Positions 25,730 to 39,928 of a DNA stretch of 64,000 bases are shown piece after piece. The notes under the pieces were generated by a model. The model ran no database searches, was not told where the DNA came from, and was given only the letters and a program-made list of their open reading frames with translations. Position 1 is the first letter of the stretch; each line of letters starts with the position of its first letter. Origin of the DNA: Auanema rhodensis (lineage: Eukaryota; Nematoda; Chromadorea; Rhabditida; Rhabditidae); contig OZ059900.1 in assembly GCA_964057225.1 (NCBI GenBank), positions 4,908,501 through 4,972,500 of the forward strand, read 5' to 3'. Made by a program: the position numbers and the translations under genes.

Positions 25730-27665
25730 TGTTCACAAAAAATTGGAAGTCCTGGTTACCATGCATCAAACCCATTAAGATTGTGTTTCTAGACTAATAT
25801 GACCATGGGAAATTCATTTAAGTTCACAGTATTCTTTTATCTTTAACGGTATCCGAGTTACAAATCAAGATCACTCTCTTTGGATACTTATGTGGTATAG
25901 CTACCTGTTCACAAAAAATTGGAAGTCCTGGTTACCATGCATCAAATCCTTTAAGATAGTGTTTCTAGACTAATATAACCATGGGGACTTTATCAAATTT
26001 CACAGTATTCTTCTATCTTTAACGGTATCCGAGTTACAAATCAAGATCACTTTCTTTGGATACTTAGGTGGTATAGCTACCTGTTCACAAAAAATTGGAA
26101 GTCCTGGTTACCATGCATCAAACCCATTAAGATTGTGTTTCTAGACTAATATGACCATGAGAAATTCATTTAAGTTCACAGTATTCTTCTATCTTTAACG
26201 GTATCCGAGTTACAAATCAAGATCACTTTCTTTGGATACTTAGGTGGTATAGCTACCTGTTCACAAAAAATTGGAAGTCCTGGTTACCATGCATCAAACC
26301 CATTAAGATTGTGTCTCTAGACTAATATAACCATGGGAAATTCATTTAAGTTCACAGTATTCTTCTATCTTTAACGGTATCCGAGTTACAAATCAAGATC
26401 ACTTTCTTTGGATACTTAGGTGGTATAGCTACCTGTTCACAAAAAATTGGAAGTCCTGGTTACCATGCATCAAACCCATTAAGATTGTGTTTCTAGACTA
26501 ATATAACCATGGGGACTTTATCAAATTTCACAGTATTCTTCTATCTTTAACGGTATCCGAGTTACAAATCAAGATCACTTTCTTTGGATACTTAGGTGGT
26601 ATAGCTACCTGTTCACAAAAAATTGGAAGTCCTGGTTACCATGCATCAAACCCATTAAGATTGTGTTTCTAGACTAATATAACCATGGGAAATTCATTTA
26701 AGTTCACAGTATTCTTCTATCTTTAACGGTATCCGAGTTACAAATCAAGATCACTTTCTTTGGATACTTAGGTGGTATAGCTACCTGTTCACAAAAAATT
26801 GGAAGTCCTGGTTACCATGCATCAAACCCATTAAGATTGTGTTTCTAGACTAATATAACCATGGGAAATTCATTTAAGTTCACAGTATTCTTCTATCTTT
26901 AACGGTATCCGAGTTACAAATCAAGATCACTTTCTTTGGATACTTAGGTGGTATAGCTACCTGTTCACAAAAAATTGGAAGTCCTGGTTACCATGCATCA
27001 AACCCATTAAGATTGTGTTTCTAGACTAATATGACCATGGGAAATTCATTTAAGTTCACAGTATTCTTTTATCTTTAACGGTATCCGAGTTACAAATCAA
27101 GATCACTCTCTTTGGATACTTATGTGGTATAGCTACCTGTTCACAAAAAATTGGAAGTCCTGGTTACCATGCATCAAATCCTTTAAGATAGTGTTTCTAG
27201 ACTAATATAACCATGGGGACTTTATCAAATTTCACAGTATTCTTCTATCTTTAACGGTATCCGAGTTACAAATCAAGATCACTTTCTTTGGATACTTAGG
27301 TGGTATAGCTACCTGTTCACAAAAAGTTGGAAGTCCTGGTTACCATGCATCAAATCCTTTAAGATAGTGTTTCTAGACTAATATGACCATGGGGACTTCA
27401 TTAAAATTAACAGTATTCTTCTATCTTTAACGGTATCCGAGTTACAAATCAAGATCACTCTCTTTGGATACTTATGTGGTATAGCTACCTGTTCACAAAA
27501 AATTGGAAGTCCTGGTTACCATGCATCAAATCCTTTAAGATAGTGTTTCTAGACTAATATAACCATGGGGACTTTATCAAATTTCACAGTATTCTTCTAT
27601 CTTTAACGGTATCCGAGTTACAAATCAAGATCACTTTCTTTGGATACTTAGGTGGTATAGCTACC

Positions 27666-29953
27666 TGTTCACAAAAAATTGGAAGTCCTGGTTACCATGC
27701 ATCAAACCCATTAAGATTGTGTTTCTAGACTAATATAACCATGGGGACTTTATCAAATTTCACAGTATTCTTCTATCTTTAACGGTATCCGAGTTACAAA
27801 TCAAGATCACTTTCTTTGGATACTTAGGTGGTATAGCTACCTGTTCACAAAAAATTGGAAGTCCTGGTTACCATGCATCAAACCCATTAAGATTGTGTTT
27901 CTAGACTAATATAACCATGGGAAATTCATTTAAGTTCACAGTATTCTTCTATCTTTAACGGTATCCGAGTTACAAATCAAGATCACTTTCTTTGGATACT
28001 TAGGTGGTATAGCTACCTGTTCACAAAAAATTGGAAGTCCTGGTTACCATGCATCAAACCCATTAAGATTGTGTTTCTAGACTAATATAACCATGGGAAA
28101 TTCATTTAAGTTCACAGTATTCTTCTATCTTTAACGGTATCCGAGTTACAAATCAAGATCACTTTCTTTGGATACTTAGGTGGTATAGCTACCTGTTCAC
28201 AAAAAATTGGAAGTCCTGGTTACCATGCATCAAACCCATTAAGATTGTGTTTCTAGACTAATATGACCATGGGAAATTCATTTAAGTTCACAGTATTCTT
28301 TTATCTTTAACGGTATCCGAGTTACAAATCAAGATCACTCTCTTTGGATACTTATGTGGTATAGCTACCTGTTCACAAAAAATTGGAAGTCCTGGTTACC
28401 ATGCATCAAATCCTTTAAGATAGTGTTTCTAGACTAATATAACCATGGGGACTTTATCAAATTTCACAGTATTCTTCTATCTTTAACGGTATCCGAGTTA
28501 CAAATCAAGATCACTTTCTTTGGATACTTAGGTGGTATAGCTACCTGTTCACAAAAAGTTGGAAGTCCTGGTTACCATGCATCAAATCCTTTAAGATAGT
28601 GTTTCTAGACTAATATGACCATGGGGACTTCATTAAAATTAACAGTATTCTTCTATCTTTAACGGTATCCGAGTTACAAATCAAGATCACTTTCTTTGGA
28701 TACTTAGGTGGTATAGCTACCTGTTCACAAAAAATTGGAAGTCCTGGTTACCATGCATCAAACCCATTAAGATTGTGTTTCTAGACTAATATGACCATGG
28801 GAAATTCATTTAAGTTCACAGTATTCTTTTATCTTTAACGGTATCCGAGTTACAAATCAAGATCACTCTCTTTGGATACTTATGTGGTATAGCTACCTGT
28901 TCACAAAAAATTGGAAGTCCTGGTTACCATGCATCAAATCCTTTAAGATAGTGTTTCTAGACTAATATAACCATGGGGACTTTATCAAATTTCACAGTAT
29001 TCTTCTATCTTTAACGGTATCCGAGTTACAAATCAAGATCACTTTCTTTGGATACTTAGGTGGTATAGCTACCTGTTCACAAAAAATTGGAAGTCCTGGT
29101 TACCATGCATCAAACCCATTAAGATTGTGTTTCTAGACTAATATAACCATGGGAAATTCATTTAAGTTCACAGTATTCTTCTATCTTTAACGGTATCCGA
29201 GTTACAAATCAAGATCACTTTCTTTGGATACTTAGGTGGTATAGCTACCTGTTCACAAAAAATTGGAAGTCCTGGTTACCATGCATCAAACCCATTAAGA
29301 TTGTGTTTCTAGACTAATATAACCATGGGAAATTCATTTAAGTTCACAGTATTCTTCTATCTTTAACGGTATCCGAGTTACAAATCAAGATCACTTTCTT
29401 TGGATACTTAGGTGGTATAGCTACCTGTTCACAAAAAATTGGAAGTCCTGGTTACCATGCATCAAACCCATTAAGATTGTGTTTCTAGACTAATATGACC
29501 ATGGGAAATTCATTTAAGTTCCCAGTATTCTTTTATCTTTAACGGTATCCGAGTTACAAATCAAGATCACTCTCTTTGGATACTTATGTGGTATAGCTAC
29601 CTGTTCACAAAAAATTGGAAGTCCTGGTTACCATGCATCAAATCCTTTAAGATAGTGTTTCTAGACTAATATAACCATGGGGACTTTATCAAATTTCACA
29701 GTATTCTTCTATCTTTAACGGTATCCGAGTTACAAATCAAGATCACTTTCTTTGGATACTTAGGTGGTATAGCTACCTGTTCACAAAAAATTGGAAGTCC
29801 TGGTTACCATGCATCAAACCCATTAAGATTGTGTTTCTAGACTAATATGACCATGAGAAATTCATTTAAGTTCACAGTATTCTTCTATCTTTAACGGTAT
29901 CCGAGTTACAAATCAAGATCACTTTCTTTGGATACTTAGGTGGTATAGCTACC
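27666..29953. repeat. 2,288-bp thirteen-monomer block, copy 1
   Basis: Order G D' D' D'' J S D'' J D' D' D'' J R, matched at 32,924-35,211 with a 5,258-bp offset. A private change, TTCCCAGTATTC near 29,520, marks this copy. The monomers following each copy share AAAGTTGG at their start but differ in the central window, which places the end of homology inside a monomer. Confidence 0.85.
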
Positions 29954-31361
29954 TGTTCACAAAAAGTTGGAAGTCCTGGTTACCATGCATCAAACCCATT
30001 AAGATTGTGTTTCTAGACTAATATAACCATGGGAAATTCATTTAAGTTCACAGTATTCTTCTATCTTTAACGGTATCCGAGTTACAAATCAAGATCACTT
30101 TCTTTGGATACTTAGGTGGTATAGCTACCTGTTCACAAAAAATTGGAAGTCCTGGTTACCATGCATCAAACCCATTAAGATTCTGTTTCTAGACTAATAT
30201 GACCATGGGAAATTCATTTAAGTTCACAGTATTCTTTTATCTTTAACGGTATCCGAGTTACAAATCAAGATCACTCTCTTTGGATACTTATGTGGTATAG
30301 CTACCTGTTCACAAAAAATTGGAAGTCCTGGTTACCATGCATCAAATCCTTTAAGATAGTGTTTCTAGACTAATATAACCATGGGGACTTTATCAAATTT
30401 CACAGTATTCTTCTATCTTTAACGGTATCCGAGTTACAAATCAAGATCACTTTCTTTGGATACTTAGGTGGTATAGCTACCTGTTCACAAAAAATTGGAA
30501 GTCCTGGTTACCATGCATCAAACCCATTAAGATTGTGTTTCTAGACTAATATGACCATGAGAAATTCATTTAAGTTCACAGTATTCTTCTATCTTTAACG
30601 GTATCCGAGTTACAAATCAAGATCACTTTCTTTGGATACTTAGGTGGTATAGCTACCTGTTCACAAAAAGTTGGAAGTCCTGGTTACCATGCATCAAATC
30701 CTTTAAGATAGTGTTTCTAGACTAATATGACCATGGGGACTTCATTAAAATTAACAGTATTCTTCTATCTTTAACGGTATCCGAGTTACAAATCAAGATC
30801 ACTTTCTTTGGATACTTAGGTGGTATAGCTACCTGTTCACAAAAAATTGGAAGTCCTGGTTACCATGCATCAAATCCTTTAAGATAGTGTTTCTAGACTA
30901 ATATGATCATGGGAAATTCATTTAAGTTCACAGTATTCTTCTATCTTTAACGGTATCCGAGTTACAAATCAAGATCACTTTCTTTGGATACTTAGGTGGT
31001 ATAGCTACCTGTTCACAAAAAATTGGAAGTCCTGGTTACCATGCATCAAACCCATTAAGATTGTGTTTCTAGACTAATATAACTATGGGAAATTCATTTA
31101 AGTTCACAGTATTCTTCTATCTTTAACGGTATCCGAGTTGCAAATCAAGATCACTTTCTTTGGATACTTAGGTGGTATAGCTACCTGTTCACAAAAAATT
31201 GGAAGTCCTGGTTACCATGCATCAAATCCTTTAAGATAGTGTTTCTAGACTAATATAACCATGGGGACTTTATCAAATTTCACAGTATTCTTCTATCTTT
31301 AACGGTATCCGAGTTACAAATCAAGATCACTTTCTTTGGATACTTAGGTGGTATAGCTACC

Positions 31362-31526
31362 TGTTCACAAAAAATTGGAAGTCCTGGTTACCATGCATCA
31401 AACCCATTAAGATTGTGTTTCTAGACTAATATAACCATGGGAAAATCATTTAAGTTCACAGTATTCTTCGTATCCGAGTTACAAATCAAGATCACTTTCT
31501 TTGGATACTTAGGTGGTATAGCTACC
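31362..31526. repeat. 165-bp satellite A monomer (11-bp deletion)
   Basis: Same deletion and GAAAATCA marker as at 25,565. Preceded by M (GAGTTGCAAAT) and J, and followed by D''-J. Confidence 0.96.
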
Positions 31527-32406
31527 TGTTCACAAAAAATTGGAAGTCCTGGTTACCATGCATCAAACCCATTAAGATTGTGTTTCTAGACTAATATGAC
31601 CATGGGAAATTCATTTAAGTTCACAGTATTCTTTTATCTTTAACGGTATCCGAGTTACAAATCAAGATCACTCTCTTTGGATACTTATGTGGTATAGCTA
31701 CCTGTTCACAAAAAATTGGAAGTCCTGGTTACCATGCATCAAATCCTTTAAGATAGTGTTTCTAGACTAATATAACCATGGGGACTTTATCAAATTTCAC
31801 AGTATTCTTCTATCTTTAACGGTATCCGAGTTACAAATCAAGATCACTTTCTTTGGATACTTAGGTGGTATAGCTACCTGTTCACAAAAAATTGGAAGTC
31901 CTGGTTACCATGCATCAAACCCATTAAGATTGTGTTTCTAGACTAATATAACCATGGGGACTTTATCAAATTTCACAGTATTCTTCTATCTTTAACGGTA
32001 TCCGAGTTACAAATCAAGATCACTTTCTTTGGATACTTAGGTGGTATAGCTACCTGTTCACAAAAAATTGGAAGTCCTGGTTACCATGCATCAAACCCAT
32101 TAAGATTGTGTTTCTAGACTAATATAACCATGGGAAATTCATTTAAGTTCACAGTATTCTTCTATCTTTAACGGTATCCGAGTTGCAAATCAAGATCACT
32201 TTCTTTGGATACTTAGGTGGTATAGCTACCTGTTCACAAAAAATTGGAAGTCCTGGTTACCATGCATCAAATCCTTTAAGATAGTGTTTCTAGACTAATA
32301 TAACCATGGGGACTTTATCAAATTTCACAGTATTCTTCTATCTTTAACGGTATCCGAGTTACAAATCAAGATCACTTTCTTTGGATACTTAGGTGGTATT
32401 GCTACC

Positions 32407-32571
32407 TGTTCACAAAAAATTGGAAGTCCTGGTTACCATGCATCAAACCCATTAAGATTGTGTTTCTAGACTAATATAACCATGGGAAAATCATTTAAGT
32501 TCACAGTATTCTTCGTATCCGAGTTACAAATCAAGATCACTTTCTTTGGATACTTAGGTGGTATAGCTACC
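32407..32571. repeat. 165-bp satellite A monomer (11-bp deletion)
   Basis: Third copy, 1,045 bp (165 + 5 x 176) after the second. The preceding J has GGTATTGCTACC, a private change. It is again followed by D''. Confidence 0.96.
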
Positions 32572-32923
32572 TGTTCACAAAAAATTGGAAGTCCTGGTTA
32601 CCATGCATCAAACCCATTAAGATTGTGTTTCTAGACTAATATGACCATGGGAAATTCATTTAAGTTCACAGTATTCTTTTATCTTTAACGGTATCCGAGT
32701 TACAAATCAAGATCACTCTCTTTGGATACTTATGTGGTATAGCTACCTGTTCACAAAAAATTGGAAGTCCTGGTTACCATGCATCAAACCCATTAAGATT
32801 GTGTCTCTAGACTAATATAACCATGGGAAATTCATTTAAGTTCACAGTATTCTTCTATCTTTAACGGTATCCGAGTTACAAATCAAGATCACTTTCTTTG
32901 GATACTTAGGTGGTATAGCTACC

Positions 32924-35211
32924 TGTTCACAAAAAATTGGAAGTCCTGGTTACCATGCATCAAACCCATTAAGATTGTGTTTCTAGACTAATATAACCAT
33001 GGGGACTTTATCAAATTTCACAGTATTCTTCTATCTTTAACGGTATCCGAGTTACAAATCAAGATCACTTTCTTTGGATACTTAGGTGGTATAGCTACCT
33101 GTTCACAAAAAATTGGAAGTCCTGGTTACCATGCATCAAACCCATTAAGATTGTGTTTCTAGACTAATATAACCATGGGAAATTCATTTAAGTTCACAGT
33201 ATTCTTCTATCTTTAACGGTATCCGAGTTACAAATCAAGATCACTTTCTTTGGATACTTAGGTGGTATAGCTACCTGTTCACAAAAAATTGGAAGTCCTG
33301 GTTACCATGCATCAAACCCATTAAGATTGTGTTTCTAGACTAATATAACCATGGGAAATTCATTTAAGTTCACAGTATTCTTCTATCTTTAACGGTATCC
33401 GAGTTACAAATCAAGATCACTTTCTTTGGATACTTAGGTGGTATAGCTACCTGTTCACAAAAAATTGGAAGTCCTGGTTACCATGCATCAAACCCATTAA
33501 GATTGTGTTTCTAGACTAATATGACCATGGGAAATTCATTTAAGTTCACAGTATTCTTTTATCTTTAACGGTATCCGAGTTACAAATCAAGATCACTCTC
33601 TTTGGATACTTATGTGGTATAGCTACCTGTTCACAAAAAATTGGAAGTCCTGGTTACCATGCATCAAATCCTTTAAGATAGTGTTTCTAGACTAATATAA
33701 CCATGGGGACTTTATCAAATTTCACAGTATTCTTCTATCTTTAACGGTATCCGAGTTACAAATCAAGATCACTTTCTTTGGATACTTAGGTGGTATAGCT
33801 ACCTGTTCACAAAAAGTTGGAAGTCCTGGTTACCATGCATCAAATCCTTTAAGATAGTGTTTCTAGACTAATATGACCATGGGGACTTCATTAAAATTAA
33901 CAGTATTCTTCTATCTTTAACGGTATCCGAGTTACAAATCAAGATCACTTTCTTTGGATACTTAGGTGGTATAGCTACCTGTTCACAAAAAATTGGAAGT
34001 CCTGGTTACCATGCATCAAACCCATTAAGATTGTGTTTCTAGACTAATATGACCATGGGAAATTCATTTAAGTTCACAGTATTCTTTTATCTTTAACGGT
34101 ATCCGAGTTACAAATCAAGATCACTCTCTTTGGATACTTATGTGGTATAGCTACCTGTTCACAAAAAATTGGAAGTCCTGGTTACCATGCATCAAATCCT
34201 TTAAGATAGTGTTTCTAGACTAATATAACCATGGGGACTTTATCAAATTTCACAGTATTCTTCTATCTTTAACGGTATCCGAGTTACAAATCAAGATCAC
34301 TTTCTTTGGATACTTAGGTGGTATAGCTACCTGTTCACAAAAAATTGGAAGTCCTGGTTACCATGCATCAAACCCATTAAGATTGTGTTTCTAGACTAAT
34401 ATAACCATGGGAAATTCATTTAAGTTCACAGTATTCTTCTATCTTTAACGGTATCCGAGTTACAAATCAAGATCACTTTCTTTGGATACTTAGGTGGTAT
34501 AGCTACCTGTTCACAAAAAATTGGAAGTCCTGGTTACCATGCATCAAACCCATTAAGATTGTGTTTCTAGACTAATATAACCATGGGAAATTCATTTAAG
34601 TTCACAGTATTCTTCTATCTTTAACGGTATCCGAGTTACAAATCAAGATCACTTTCTTTGGATACTTAGGTGGTATAGCTACCTGTTCACAAAAAATTGG
34701 AAGTCCTGGTTACCATGCATCAAACCCATTAAGATTGTGTTTCTAGACTAATATGACCATGGGAAATTCATTTAAGTTCACAGTATTCTTTTATCTTTAA
34801 CGGTATCCGAGTTACAAATCAAGATCACTCTCTTTGGATACTTATGTGGTATAGCTACCTGTTCACAAAAAATTGGAAGTCCTGGTTACCATGCATCAAA
34901 TCCTTTAAGATAGTGTTTCTAGACTAATATAACCATGGGGACTTTATCAAATTTCACAGTATTCTTCTATCTTTAACGGTATCCGAGTTACAAATCAAGA
35001 TCACTTTCTTTGGATACTTAGGTGGTATAGCTACCTGTTCACAAAAAATTGGAAGTCCTGGTTACCATGCATCAAACCCATTAAGATTGTGTTTCTAGAC
35101 TAATATGACCATGAGAAATTCATTTAAGTTCACAGTATTCTTCTATCTTTAACGGTATCCGAGTTACAAATCAAGATCACTTTCTTTGGATACTTAGGTG
35201 GTATAGCTACC
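32924..35211. repeat. 2,288-bp thirteen-monomer block, copy 2
   Basis: Same order as 27,666-29,953. Its right part overlaps the second copy of the 1,759-bp block, so this stretch joins two duplicated segments from different places. Confidence 0.85.
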
Positions 35212-35387
35212 TGTTCACAAAAAGTTGGAAGTCCTGGTTACCATGCATCAAATCCTTTAAGATAGTGTTTCTAGACTAATATGACCATGGGGACTTCATT
35301 AAAATTAACAGTATTCTTCTATCTTTAACGGTATCCGAGTTACAAATCAAGATCACTTTCTTTGGATACTTAGGTGGTATAGCTACC

Positions 35388-36442
35388 TGTTCACAAAAAA
35401 TTGGAAGTCCTGGTTACCATGCATCAAATCCTTTAAGATAGTGTTTCTAGACTAATATGATCATGGGGAATTCATTTAAGTTCACAGTATTCTTCTATCT
35501 TTAACGGTATCCGAGTTACAAATCAAGATCACTTTCTTTGGATACTTAGGTGGTATAGCTACCTGTTCACAAAAAATTGGAAGTCCTGGTTACCATGCAT
35601 CAAATCCTTTAAGATAGTGTTTCTAGACTAATATAACCATGGGGACTTATCAAATTTCACAGTATTCTTCTATCTTTAACGGTATCCGAGTTACAAATCA
35701 AGATCACTTTCTTTGGATACTTAGGTGGTATAGCTACCTGTTCACAAAAAGTTGGAAGTCCTGGTTACCATGCATCAAATCCTTTAAGATAGTGTTTCTA
35801 GACTAATATAACCATGGGGACTTTATCAAATTTCACAGTATTCTTCTATCTTTAACGGTATCCGAGTTACAAATCAAGATCACTTTCTTTGGATACTTAG
35901 GTGGTATAGCTACCTGTTCACAAAAAATTGGAAGTCCTGGTTACCATGCATCAAATTCTTTAAGATAGTGTTTCTAGACTAATATGACCATGGGGACTTC
36001 ATTAAAATTAACAGTATTCTTCTATCTTTAACGGTATCCGAGTTACAAATCAAGATCACTTTCTTTGGATACTTAGGTGGTATAGCTACCTGTTCACAAA
36101 AAATTGGAAGTCCTGGTTACCATGCATCAAACCCATTAAGATTGTGTTTCTAGACTAATATAACTATGGGAAATTCATTTAAGTTCACAGTATTCTTCTA
36201 TCTTTAACGGTATCCGAGTTACAAATCAAGATCACTTTCTTTGGATACTTAGGTGGTATAGCTACCTGTTCACAAAAAATTGGAAGTCCTGGTTACCATG
36301 CATCAAATCCTTTAAGATAGTGTTTCTAGACTAATATAACCATGGGGACTTTATCAAATTTCACAGTATTCTTCTATCTTTAACGGTATCCGAGTTACAA
36401 ATCAAGATCACTTTCTTTGGATACTTAGGTGGTATAGCTACC
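35388..36442. repeat. 1,055-bp six-monomer unit, dispersed copy 3
   Basis: K'-N-J(AAAGTTGG)-L-M-J once more, single copy here. Next comes a monomer with private changes TAGATTAAT and TTTGAGTTCAC. Confidence 0.88.
35564..35738. repeat. 175-bp satellite A monomer (1-bp deletion)
   Basis: Third GGGGACTTATC monomer. Confidence 0.95.
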
Positions 36443-36794
36443 TGTTCACAAAAAATTGGAAGTCCTGGTTACCATGCATCAAACCCATTAAGATTGTGTT
36501 TCTAGATTAATATAACCATGGGAAATTCATTTGAGTTCACAGTATTCTTCTATCTTTAACGGTATCCGAGTTACAAATCAAGATCACTTTCTTTGGATAC
36601 TTAGGTGGTATAGCTACCTGTTCACAAAAAATTGGAAGTCCTGGTTACCATGCATCAAACCCATTAAGATTGTGTTTCTAGACTAATATGACCATGGGAA
36701 ATTCATTTAAGTTCACAGTATTCTTTTATCTTTAACGGTATCCGAGTTACAAATCAAGATCACTCTCTTTGGATACTTATGTGGTATAGCTACC

Positions 36795-39700
36795 TGTTCA
36801 CAAAAAATTGGAAGTCCTGGTTACCATGCATCAAATCCTTTAAGATAGTGTTTCTAGACTAATATAACCATGGGGACTTTATCAAATTTCACAGTATTCT
36901 TCTATCTTTAACGGTATCCGAGTTACAAATCAAGATCACTTTCTTTGGATACTTAGGTGGTATAGCTACCTGTTCACAAAAAATTGGAAGTCCTGGTTAC
37001 CATGCATCAAACCCATTAAGATTGTGTTTCTAGACTAATATGACCATGAGAAATTCATTTAAGTTCACAGTATTCTTCTATCTTTAACGGTATCCGAGTT
37101 ACAAATCAAGATCACTTTCTTTGGATACTTAGGTGGTATAGCTACCTGTTCACAAAAAATTGGAAGTCCTGGTTACCATGCATCAAACCCATTAAGATTG
37201 TGTCTCTAGACTAATATAACCATGGGAAATTCATTTAAGTTCACAGTATTCTTCTATCTTTAACGGTATCCGAGTTACAAATCAAGATCACTTTCTTTGG
37301 ATACTTAGGTGGTATAGCTACCTGTTCACAAAAAATTGGAAGTCTTGGTTACCATGCATCAAATCCTTTAAGATAGTGTTTCTAGACTAATATAACCATG
37401 GGGACTTCATTAAATTTCACAGTATTCTTCTATCTTTAACGGTATCCGAGTTACAAATCAAGACCACTTTCTTTGGATACTTAGGTGGTATAGCTACCTG
37501 TTCACAAAAAATTGGAAGTCTTGGTTACCATGCATCAAATCCTTTAAGATAGTGTTTCTAGACTAATATAACCATGGGGACTTCATTAAATTTCACAGTA
37601 TTCTTCTATCTTCAATGGTATCCGAGTTACAAATCAAGATCACTTTCTTTGGATACTTAGGTGGTATAGCTACCTGTTCACAAAAAATTGGAAGTCCTGG
37701 TTACCATGCATCAAACCCATTAAGATTGTGTTTCTAGACTAATATAACCATGGGAAATTCATTTAAGTTCACAGTATTCTTCTATCTTTAACGGTATCCG
37801 AGTTACAAATCAAGATCACTTTCTTTGGATACTTAGGTGGTATAGCTACCTGTTCACAAAAAATTGGAAGTCCTGGTTACCATGCATCAAACCCATTAAG
37901 ATTGTGTTTCTAGACTAATATGACCATGAGAAATTCATTTAAGTTCACAGTATTCTTCTATCTTTAACGGTATCCGAGTTACAAATCAAGATCACTTTCT
38001 TTGGATACTTAGGTGGTATAGCTACCTGTTCACAAAAAATTGGAAGTCCTGGTTACCATGCATCAAACCCATTAAGATTGTGTTTCTAGACTAATATGAC
38101 CATGGGAAATTTATTTAAGTACACAGTATTCTTCTATCTTTAACGGTATCCGAGTTACAAATCAAGATCACTTTCTTTGGATACTTATGTGGTATAGCTA
38201 CCTGTTCACAAAAAATTGGAAGTCCTGGTTACCATGCATCAAATCCTTTAACATAGTGTTTCTAGACTAATATAACCATGGGGACTTTATCAAATTTCAC
38301 AGTATTCTTCTATCTTTAACGGTATCCGAGTTACAAATCAAGATCACTTTCTTTGGATACTTAGGTGGTATAGCTACCTGTTCACAAAAAATTGGAAGTC
38401 CTGGTTACCATGCATCAAATCCTTTAAGATAGTGTTTCTAGACTAATATAACCATGGGGACTTCATCAAATTTCACAGTATTCTTCTATCTTTAACGGTA
38501 TCCGAGTTACAAATCAAGATCACTTTCTTTGGATACTTAGGTGGTATAGCTACCTGTTCACAAAAAATTGGAAGTCCTGGTTACCATGCATCACCATGGG
38601 AAATTCATTTAAGTTCACAGTATTCTTCTATCTTTAACGGTATCCGAGTTACAAATCAAGATCACTTTCTTTGGATACTTAGGTGGTATAGCTACCTGTT
38701 CACAAAAAATTGGAAGTCCTGGTTACCATGCATCAAACCCATTAAGATTGTGTCTCTAGACTAATATAACCATGGGAAATTCATTTAAGTTCACAGTATT
38801 CTTCTATCTTTAACGGTATCCGAGTTACAAATCAAGATCACTTTCTTTGGATACTTAGGTGGTATAGCTACCTGTTCACAAAAAATTGGAAGTCCTGGTT
38901 ACCATGCATCAAACCCATTAAGATTGTGTTTCTAGACTAATATAACCATGGGGACTTTATCAAATTTCACAGTATTCTTCTATCTTTAACGGTATCCGAG
39001 TTACAAATCAAGATCACTTTCTTTGGATACTTAGGTGGTATAGCTACCTGTTCACAAAAAATTGGAAGTCCTGGTTACCATGCATCAAACCCATTAAGAT
39101 TGTGTTTCTAGACTAATATAACCATGGGAAATTCATTTAAGTTCACAGTATTCTTCTATCTTTAACGGTATCCGAGTTACAAATCAAGATCACTTTCTTT
39201 GGATACTTAGGTGGTATAGCTACCTGTTCACAAAAAATTGGAAGTCCTGGTTACCATGCATCAAACCCATTAAGATTGTGTTTCTAGACTAATATAACCA
39301 TGGGAAATTCATTTAAATTCACAGTATTCTTCTATCTTTAACGGTATCCGAGTTACAAATCAAGATCACTTTCTTTGGATACTTAGGTGGTATAGCTACC
39401 TGTTCACAAAAAATTGGAAGTCCTGGTTACCATGCATCAAACCCATTAAGATTGTGTTTCTAGACTAATATGACCATGGGAAATTCATTTAAGTTCACAG
39501 TATTCTTTTATCTTTAACGGTATCCGAGTTACAAATCAAGATCACTCTCTTTGGATACTTATGTGGTATAGCTACCTGTTCACAAAAAATTGGAAGTCCT
39601 GGTTACCATGCATCAAATCCTTTAAGATAGTGTTTCTAGACTAATATAACCATGGGGACTTTATCAAATTTCACAGTATTCTTCTATCTTTAACGGTATC

Positions 39701-39928
39701 CGAGTTACAAATCAAGATCACTTTCTTTGGATACTTAGGTGGTATAGCTACCTGTTCACAAAAAGTTGGAAGTCCTGGTTACCATGCATCAAATCCTTTA
39801 AGATAGTGTTTCTAGACTAATATGACCATGGGGACTTCATTAAAATTAACAGTATTCTTCTATCTTTAACGGTATCCGAGTTACAAATCAAGATCACTTT
39901 CTTTGGATACTTAGGTGGTATAGCTACC
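36795..39928. repeat. 3,134-bp tandem block, copy 1
   Basis: Eighteen monomers (17 x 176 + 142 bp). Markers in order: J, R, F, a TCTTGG monomer with AAGACCACTTT, a TCTTGG monomer with TTCAATGG, D', R, AAATTTATTT type, I, J-like, trunc, F, G, D', D', D'', J, S. The first fifteen are repeated from 39,929. The R/AAATTTATTT/I/J/trunc/F run is the same order as in subdomain 2, which ties this region to it. Confidence 0.88.
38555..38696. repeat. 142-bp truncated satellite A monomer
   Basis: Identical 34-bp deletion to subdomain 2, about 20 kb away from its nearest relative on the left, between a J-like monomer (CTTCATCAAA) and F. Confidence 0.97.

Larger units (their letters stand above)
34684..36442. 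repeat. 1,759-bp block D''-J-R-S-K'-N-J-L-M-J, copy 2
   Basis: Counterpart of 21,871-23,629, including the 1-bp deletion monomer and GATCATGGGGAATTC. Confidence 0.82.
19055..36794. repeat. Satellite A subdomain 3: S/K/L/M-rich mosaic with 165- and 175-bp monomers
   Basis: No 142-bp monomers occur here. Marker variants are AAAGTTGG for AAATTGG (19,759, 20,287, 20,991, 22,399 and others), ATGATCATG (K), AAATTCTTT (L), AACTATGGG (M) and GAGTTGCAAAT. D'' (TTCTTTTATC plus CACTCTCTTTGG plus TTATGTGG) is nearly always followed by J, forming a frequent dimer. All three 165-bp and all three 175-bp monomers lie here. Several blocks of 1-2.3 kb are duplicated within the subdomain. Confidence 0.9.
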
